In this document: in pieces, positions 29,473 through 33,177 of the stretch
Numbering within the stretch: position 1 is the stretch's first letter
Layout of the letters: every line of letters starts with the position of its first letter
Virus record (IMG/VR): IMGVR_UViG_3300043424_000089
Coordinates: 1-33,177 of that record
From: a virus
DNA length: 33,177 bases
Direction: 5' to 3' (one strand)
Program-made: the position numbers and the translations under genes
The notes under the pieces: model-generated
The model's input: only the letters and a program-made list of their open reading frames with translations
Database searches by the model: none
Told to the model about the DNA's origin: nothing

Positions 29473-29483
29473 GGAGAAAAACC

Positions 29484-29648
29484 GTGGCAGAAAGCATAAT
29501 TCAGTTTCAAGAAGGTCGTAACGCAGCCATTGCCGGCAAAAAAAGGGATGCGCGAAAAAGCGCCGATTGGTTGGAAGGTTATGACCAAGTCGCTTATTGG
29601 CAAAACGCGGTAAAAAATTGGAGGAATGGCGAAAGTGCCTCACGTTAA
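29484..29648 (+). CDS. Rmf-like small protein
   Basis: 54 aa from GTG 29484 (AAGGAG seven bases upstream), overlapping the small terminase start by 23 bases in another frame. The motif EGRNAAIAGKKRDARKSADW, then LEGYDQVAYWQ follows the ribosome modulation factor-like pattern (G-x-xA-x2-G-x...W-x-x-G) common in tiny phage proteins. Host Rmf pairs ribosomes into inactive dimers; here it may bind ribosomes or be a packaging accessory. First gene after the late promoter candidate. Confidence 0.62.
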   Translation: MAESIIQFQEGRNAAIAGKKRDARKSADWLEGYDQVAYWQNAVKNWRNGESASR

Positions 29649-30015
29649 GCTAACGGCAAAGCAGGAAGCATTTGCTCAAGCCATCGCTGATGGAATGGAT
29701 CAGGCATCCGCCTATCGCCACGCCTATGAGGCTGAAGCCATGAAGGAAACGAGCGTTTATGTGAATGCGTCTAAGCTGATTAAAAACGCTAATGTTGCGC
29801 AAAGGGTGTCCGAGCTAAAGTCACAGATGGCGGAGAAACAATTATGGACGCGAGAAATGAGCGTAAAGGCGCTTGTTCAGACGTTTAGGGATGGCCCTGC
29901 AAGCGTTAAGGTTCAATGCGTCAAAGAACTTAATGCGATGCACGGCTATAATGAGCCGACCAAGGTGAGCGTCAACGTCAAGACATTCCCTACCCAAATT
30001 GACGATCTGTTCTAA
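29626..30015 (+). CDS. terS: Terminase small subunit
   Basis: 129 aa, GGAGG directly before ATG 29626. The N-terminal HTH (LTAKQEAFAQAIADGMDQAS, AYRHAYEAEAMKETSVYVNA) and SKLIKNANVAQRVSELK fit the Terminase_2-type small subunit that recognises pac or cos DNA. The C-terminus (VSVNVKTFPTQIDDLF) would dock to the large subunit. One-base stop/start overlap with the large terminase gene. Confidence 0.9.
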   Translation: MAKVPHVKLTAKQEAFAQAIADGMDQASAYRHAYEAEAMKETSVYVNASKLIKNANVAQRVSELKSQMAEKQLWTREMSVKALVQTFRDGPASVKVQCVKELNAMHGYNEPTKVSVNVKTFPTQIDDLF

Positions 30016-31256
30016 TGGGCGGCGCAACGCCAACGCAGAAAGCATTTATTAACTGCAAAGAGCCATACCCAGCTTTTATCGGTGGTTATGGTAGCGGGAA
30101 AACTGCGGCTGCAATTGCCCGCGCAATGGCGTTGAAGATTAAGTTCCCAGAAGCCGACATTGCTTATTACCTTCCAAGCTATCCGCTTGTTGAGGATATT
30201 GTGATGCGCCGCTTCCCAGAATTGTGTGAGCGCAAAGGCTGGCCGTTTAAAATCAGGGGCGGCACAAGCCCGCACATAGAGTTTCCGAATGCAGGGCGGA
30301 TTATATTCCGCTCTCTTTCGCATCCTGAAAGCATCGTCGGTTACGAAGTCGCCCACAGCATTTGCGATGAATTGGACACGCTGCCCGCCGAGAAGGCTCG
30401 GCTTGCGTGGAATAAAGTAATCGCACGCAATCGCCAGAAGATTGAGGGCTGGCCGAATAGCGTTGCCGTTGCCACAACCCCAGAAGGTTTCCGTTTTGTC
30501 TATGAGCGATGGGTAAAGAACCCAGCGCAAGGTTATGTCATGTTCAAGGCAAAGACGATTGATAACGCAGACAACCTTCCTGATGGCTATATTGATAACT
30601 TACGCAACAGCTATCCCGAAAATCTATTGGCTGCTTACCTTGATGGCGAGTTTGTCAACCTAACATCAGGCAGCGTCTATCATGAGTTTGACCGCAAGCT
30701 GAACGGCACGGCGGAAAAGATTAGACCGGGTGAGCCGCTGCACGTTGGCCTTGACTTCAACGTCAACAATATGAGCGCGGTGGTGGGCGTTATCCGCGAT
30801 GGCAACCCGCTGATCTTGGATGAGCTAACCCAGATCAGAGACACGCCCACAATGGCTAGGGCGCTGCGTGAACGCTATCAGGGCCATTCGATAACCATCT
30901 ATCCTGACGCTTCTGGCGGCTCCCACAAGTCGGTCAATGCCAGCTTGTCAGATATTAGCATCCTGCGCAGTGAGGGCTTCACTGTGTTGAGCCACAGCAA
31001 GAACCCTGCTGTGAGGGATAGGGTGCTGGCCGTTAACAACCTAATTCACAACCAAGGCGCACGCAGACTTAAGATCAATTTTGACAAATGCCCAACACTG
31101 GTGGCCGGTCTAGAGCAACAAGCCTATGACAAGAACGGCAATCCAGATAAGGCAAATGGCACAGATCATTTGAATGATGCGCTCGGTTACTTTATAGTGT
31201 ATAAATTCGGAATGGCGCGTGGGCCTGTGGCTTTCGCAAAAATCGTTGGGATTTAG
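30015..31256 (+). CDS. terL: Terminase large subunit
   Basis: 413 aa. ATPase part: Walker A GGYGSGKT at residues 23-30, adenine region near LPSYPLVEDI, Walker B HSICDELD with Asp118-Glu119, coupling motif VAVATTPEG. Nuclease part: GLDFNVNNMS, IYPDASGG and HLNDALGYF supply the three Asp of the RNase H-type active site. A packaging motor that also cuts concatemers. Compact compared with many TerL (450-650 aa) but with all motifs present. Confidence 0.95.
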   Translation: MGGATPTQKAFINCKEPYPAFIGGYGSGKTAAAIARAMALKIKFPEADIAYYLPSYPLVEDIVMRRFPELCERKGWPFKIRGGTSPHIEFPNAGRIIFRSLSHPESIVGYEVAHSICDELDTLPAEKARLAWNKVIARNRQKIEGWPNSVAVATTPEGFRFVYERWVKNPAQGYVMFKAKTIDNADNLPDGYIDNLRNSYPENLLAAYLDGEFVNLTSGSVYHEFDRKLNGTAEKIRPGEPLHVGLDFNVNNMSAVVGVIRDGNPLILDELTQIRDTPTMARALRERYQGHSITIYPDASGGSHKSVNASLSDISILRSEGFTVLSHSKNPAVRDRVLAVNNLIHNQGARRLKINFDKCPTLVAGLEQQAYDKNGNPDKANGTDHLNDALGYFIVYKFGMARGPVAFAKIVGI

Positions 31257-31257
31257 A

Positions 31258-32772
31258 ATGAGCGTCACAAACACCCAGAAGCAATACGATCACAACAGCT
31301 TTAAATGGAAGCGTTGCCGCGATGTTATCGCTGGCCGCGATGCCGTGCTGTTAAATGGCCGCACAACGCAGCGTTTTACTGGTTCGCTATTTGACCCGCT
31401 GTTTAGCTTTGAAGTCTATCTGCCGCGCCTGTCGAACCAGACAGAGGCCGAATATCGCGCTTATGCAGAGCGGGCATCTTTCTTCAATGCCACGGGCCGC
31501 ACATTTGACGCGCTGACGGGCATGATCTTCGCAAAAGACCCACAGTGGGAATTGCCGCCCGCCATCGAACGCTTCTCAAACGACATTACGCTATCGGCGA
31601 TTAACTTGCGTGAGTTTGCCGAACAGGTTGTTGAGGAACAAGTTGCCGTTGGCCGCGTTGGCATCATGGTTGACTATCCGGCTGACGCGCCTGTCAATGT
31701 AAGCGTTGCAGTGGCTGAGCGCGACAATATCCGTCCATTCCTACGGCTGTATAAGGCCGAAAACATCATCAACTGGAAAACAAGCCATGTGCGCGGCGCT
31801 AAGGTGCTGACGATGGTGGTGCTAACTGAGGAAGTCGACTATTCTATTGGTGAGTTTGGCGTTGAAACACGCACGCAATACCGCGTCCTTGATCTGACTG
31901 AGGAAGGCTATCGCGTTCGCGTCATGAATGACAAGAACGAAGTGTTGATGGAAACCTACCCATTGATGCGCGGCCAGCGGATGGACTTCATTCCGTTTGC
32001 CATCCTTGGGCCTAGCAGTTGTGACCCTGATGTGCAGAAGCCTCCGCTTCTCGATCTGGTTGACACCAACCTTGCCCACTATCGCAACAGCGCCGATTAC
32101 GAACATGGCCTTCACTTCACTGGCTTGCCCACGCCTTACGTTGCTGGCGTGCAGCTTGAAGAAGGGCAGTCACTCTCGATCGGCTCGCTGACAGCCTGGG
32201 TATTTCCTGATCCGTCTGCAAAGGCTGGCTTCCTTGAGTTTAGCGGCACTGGGCTTGGCGCGCTGTCTGAGGCGCTGCGTGAAAAAGAACGCCGCATGGC
32301 TGTCCTTGGCGCTCGGATGCTTATGGACGAAAAGCGTAGCGCAGAGGCATATGCCACGATTGAAATGAAGACTGCCGGCGAACGTTCTGTGCTGGCTTCG
32401 ATCAGCCGTGCCGCATCTGACGCAATCACACGCTGCCTTGATTGGATGGCGCTTTGGGTTGGCGCCGCACCTGATTGCCGTTTCTCGCTTAATACCGATT
32501 ACGGCGCTGCACGCCTTCAACCGCAAATGCTTCAGCAGCTTGTTGCGGCCTATCAGTCGGACGCTATCCCGCTCAAGGTTCTGTTTGAGAACTTGCAGCG
32601 TGGTGAAATCATCAGCCCAGATATGCTTTATGAGGAATATCAGGCGCAATTAGACACGCAAGGGCCGAGCCTTGATGGTTCGCCTCTTCTGGACGACAAC
32701 AACGCCGACGATCCTGATTTGCGTGAAGAATTGACCATGCTGGAAGCAATTAGGGCGCGTCTGGGCCTGTAA
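31258..32772 (+). CDS. Portal protein (DUF4055-type)
   Basis: 504 aa, starting at ATG 31258, one base after the terL stop; a longer in-frame extension into terL lacks a site. The layout (DPLFSFEVYLPRLSNQTEAE, FFNATGRTFDALTGMIFAK, EEQVAVGRVGIMVDYPADAP, later a helix SEALREKERRMAVLGARML) matches DUF4055 portals. Twelve copies form the DNA channel at one capsid vertex. The C-terminus overlaps the start of the collagen-like gene by one base. Confidence 0.93.
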   Translation: MSVTNTQKQYDHNSFKWKRCRDVIAGRDAVLLNGRTTQRFTGSLFDPLFSFEVYLPRLSNQTEAEYRAYAERASFFNATGRTFDALTGMIFAKDPQWELPPAIERFSNDITLSAINLREFAEQVVEEQVAVGRVGIMVDYPADAPVNVSVAVAERDNIRPFLRLYKAENIINWKTSHVRGAKVLTMVVLTEEVDYSIGEFGVETRTQYRVLDLTEEGYRVRVMNDKNEVLMETYPLMRGQRMDFIPFAILGPSSCDPDVQKPPLLDLVDTNLAHYRNSADYEHGLHFTGLPTPYVAGVQLEEGQSLSIGSLTAWVFPDPSAKAGFLEFSGTGLGALSEALREKERRMAVLGARMLMDEKRSAEAYATIEMKTAGERSVLASISRAASDAITRCLDWMALWVGAAPDCRFSLNTDYGAARLQPQMLQQLVAAYQSDAIPLKVLFENLQRGEIISPDMLYEEYQAQLDTQGPSLDGSPLLDDNNADDPDLREELTMLEAIRARLGL

Positions 32773-33177
32773 TGGCTGTCAGCGAACTCCTGATTACGTC
32801 TCTGGTTGAGGCTGTTGCCGCGCTGAATAACCGCGTCAATGAGGCCGCAGACCTAAAGCTAATTCCTGGCCCAAAGGGCGACAAAGGGGATCAGGGGGAA
32901 CGTGGCGAGCAAGGCCCGCCTGTAAGTGAAGCTGATATTAAGGCGGCGGCTGAAACATGGCTTGCCGCTAATATCATGCAGCCCAAGGATGGCGAGCAAG
33001 GCCCGCAAGGGGAACAGGGGCCGCAAGGTGAGCGTGGGCCAGCACCAACTGAAGAGGAGATTAAACTTGCAGTTGATATATGGTTTGAAATCAATAGCGC
33101 AAAACTGCGTGGAGATGATGGCAGGGCTGGTCGTGATGGCGTTGATGGTCGTGATGGTATTGACGGCGCTCGTGGCC
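32772..33177 (+). CDS. Collagen-like fibre protein, N-terminal part
   Basis: ATG 32772 overlaps the portal stop (TAATG). This part encodes MAVSELLITSLVEAVAALNN, a helix, then blocks of Gly-X-Y repeats (IPGPKGDKGDQGERGEQGPP, GEQGPQGEQGPQGERGP) split by a helical insert (ADIKAAAETWLAANI). The frame continues without stop through the end of the window and, on the circle, into the C-terminal part at 1-756. Confidence 0.88.
   Translation, partial: MAVSELLITSLVEAVAALNNRVNEAADLKLIPGPKGDKGDQGERGEQGPPVSEADIKAAAETWLAANIMQPKDGEQGPQGEQGPQGERGPAPTEEEIKLAVDIWFEINSAKLRGDDGRAGRDGVDGRDGIDGARG
33051..33177. repeat. Terminal direct repeat, right copy
   Basis: Exact second copy of bases 1-127. Removing it gives a circular unit of 33,050 bp. 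Joining 33050 to 1 yields one uninterrupted reading frame from 32772 to 756. Confidence 0.93.

Overview
The window is one complete tailed-phage genome assembled as a circle and opened inside a gene. Bases 1-127 are repeated exactly at 33051-33177, so the unique length is 33,050 bp, and a collagen-like fibre gene that starts at 32772 continues through the joint to 756. The virion genes (small and large terminase, DUF4055-type portal, SPP1 gp7/Mu F-type minor head protein, scaffold, capsid, head-tail connectors, tail tube, frameshifted tail chaperones, 1146-aa tape measure) indicate a long, non-contractile tail (siphovirus morphology). A DUF2312/GapR-type protein, a DnaA domain IV-like protein, a DUF1376 replication protein and a TIGR02594-type endolysin point to an alphaproteobacterial host; this is inference from family distribution. 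I see no integrase, tRNA, polymerase, helicase, insertion sequence or CRISPR array.

Layout. (1) Late plus-strand block, about 29484 through the joint to 19427: Rmf-like small protein, terminases, portal, then a cassette of fibre/decoration genes (collagen-like protein, 99-aa and 43-aa proteins, S74-chaperone fibre, 80-aa protein) lying unusually between portal and minor head genes. Scaffold, capsid, connectors, tail genes and a tail fibre with its assembly protein follow. Next comes a lysis block (two holin-like proteins, a metallophosphoesterase, endolysin, nested Rz/Rz1), then three small late genes, one carrying an HExxH motif. (2) Minus-strand block 23143 down to 19424: recombination and ssDNA metabolism (ERF annealing protein, YqaJ/lambda-exo nuclease, HTH protein, HNH nuclease, NinB, GapR-like, SSB, DUF3310-like). 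(3) Rightward early block from 23266: Cro-like HTH protein, DUF1064 nuclease, DnaA-like protein, Cys-rich protein, DUF1376 protein with iteron-like repeats inside its gene, then a chain of about ten tiny overlapping genes. (4) An AT-rich accessory module, 27573-29421: a ParB-domain protein, an ABC ATPase fused to a Mom-like GNAT acyltransferase domain, and a small convergent gene.

How it works together. Early transcription appears to diverge from 23144-23265, where two promoters flank a TTGCA-AG-TGCAA palindrome that could be the operator of the 69-aa HTH protein. Replication probably relies on host helicase and polymerase recruited by the DUF1376 and DnaA-like proteins, with ERF/exonuclease/SSB recombination producing packaging substrate. 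Late transcription probably starts at 29436-29464, face to face with a minus promoter for the 70-aa protein.

The most interesting part is module 4. A ParB domain of the type usually fused to phage DNA methylases stands alone and overlaps a gene for an ABC-ATPase/acyltransferase fusion, suggesting acyl-type DNA base modification or anti-restriction. The second notable item is a probable +1 programmed frameshift (UUU CGC) in the tail chaperone gene, instead of the usual -1 slip.
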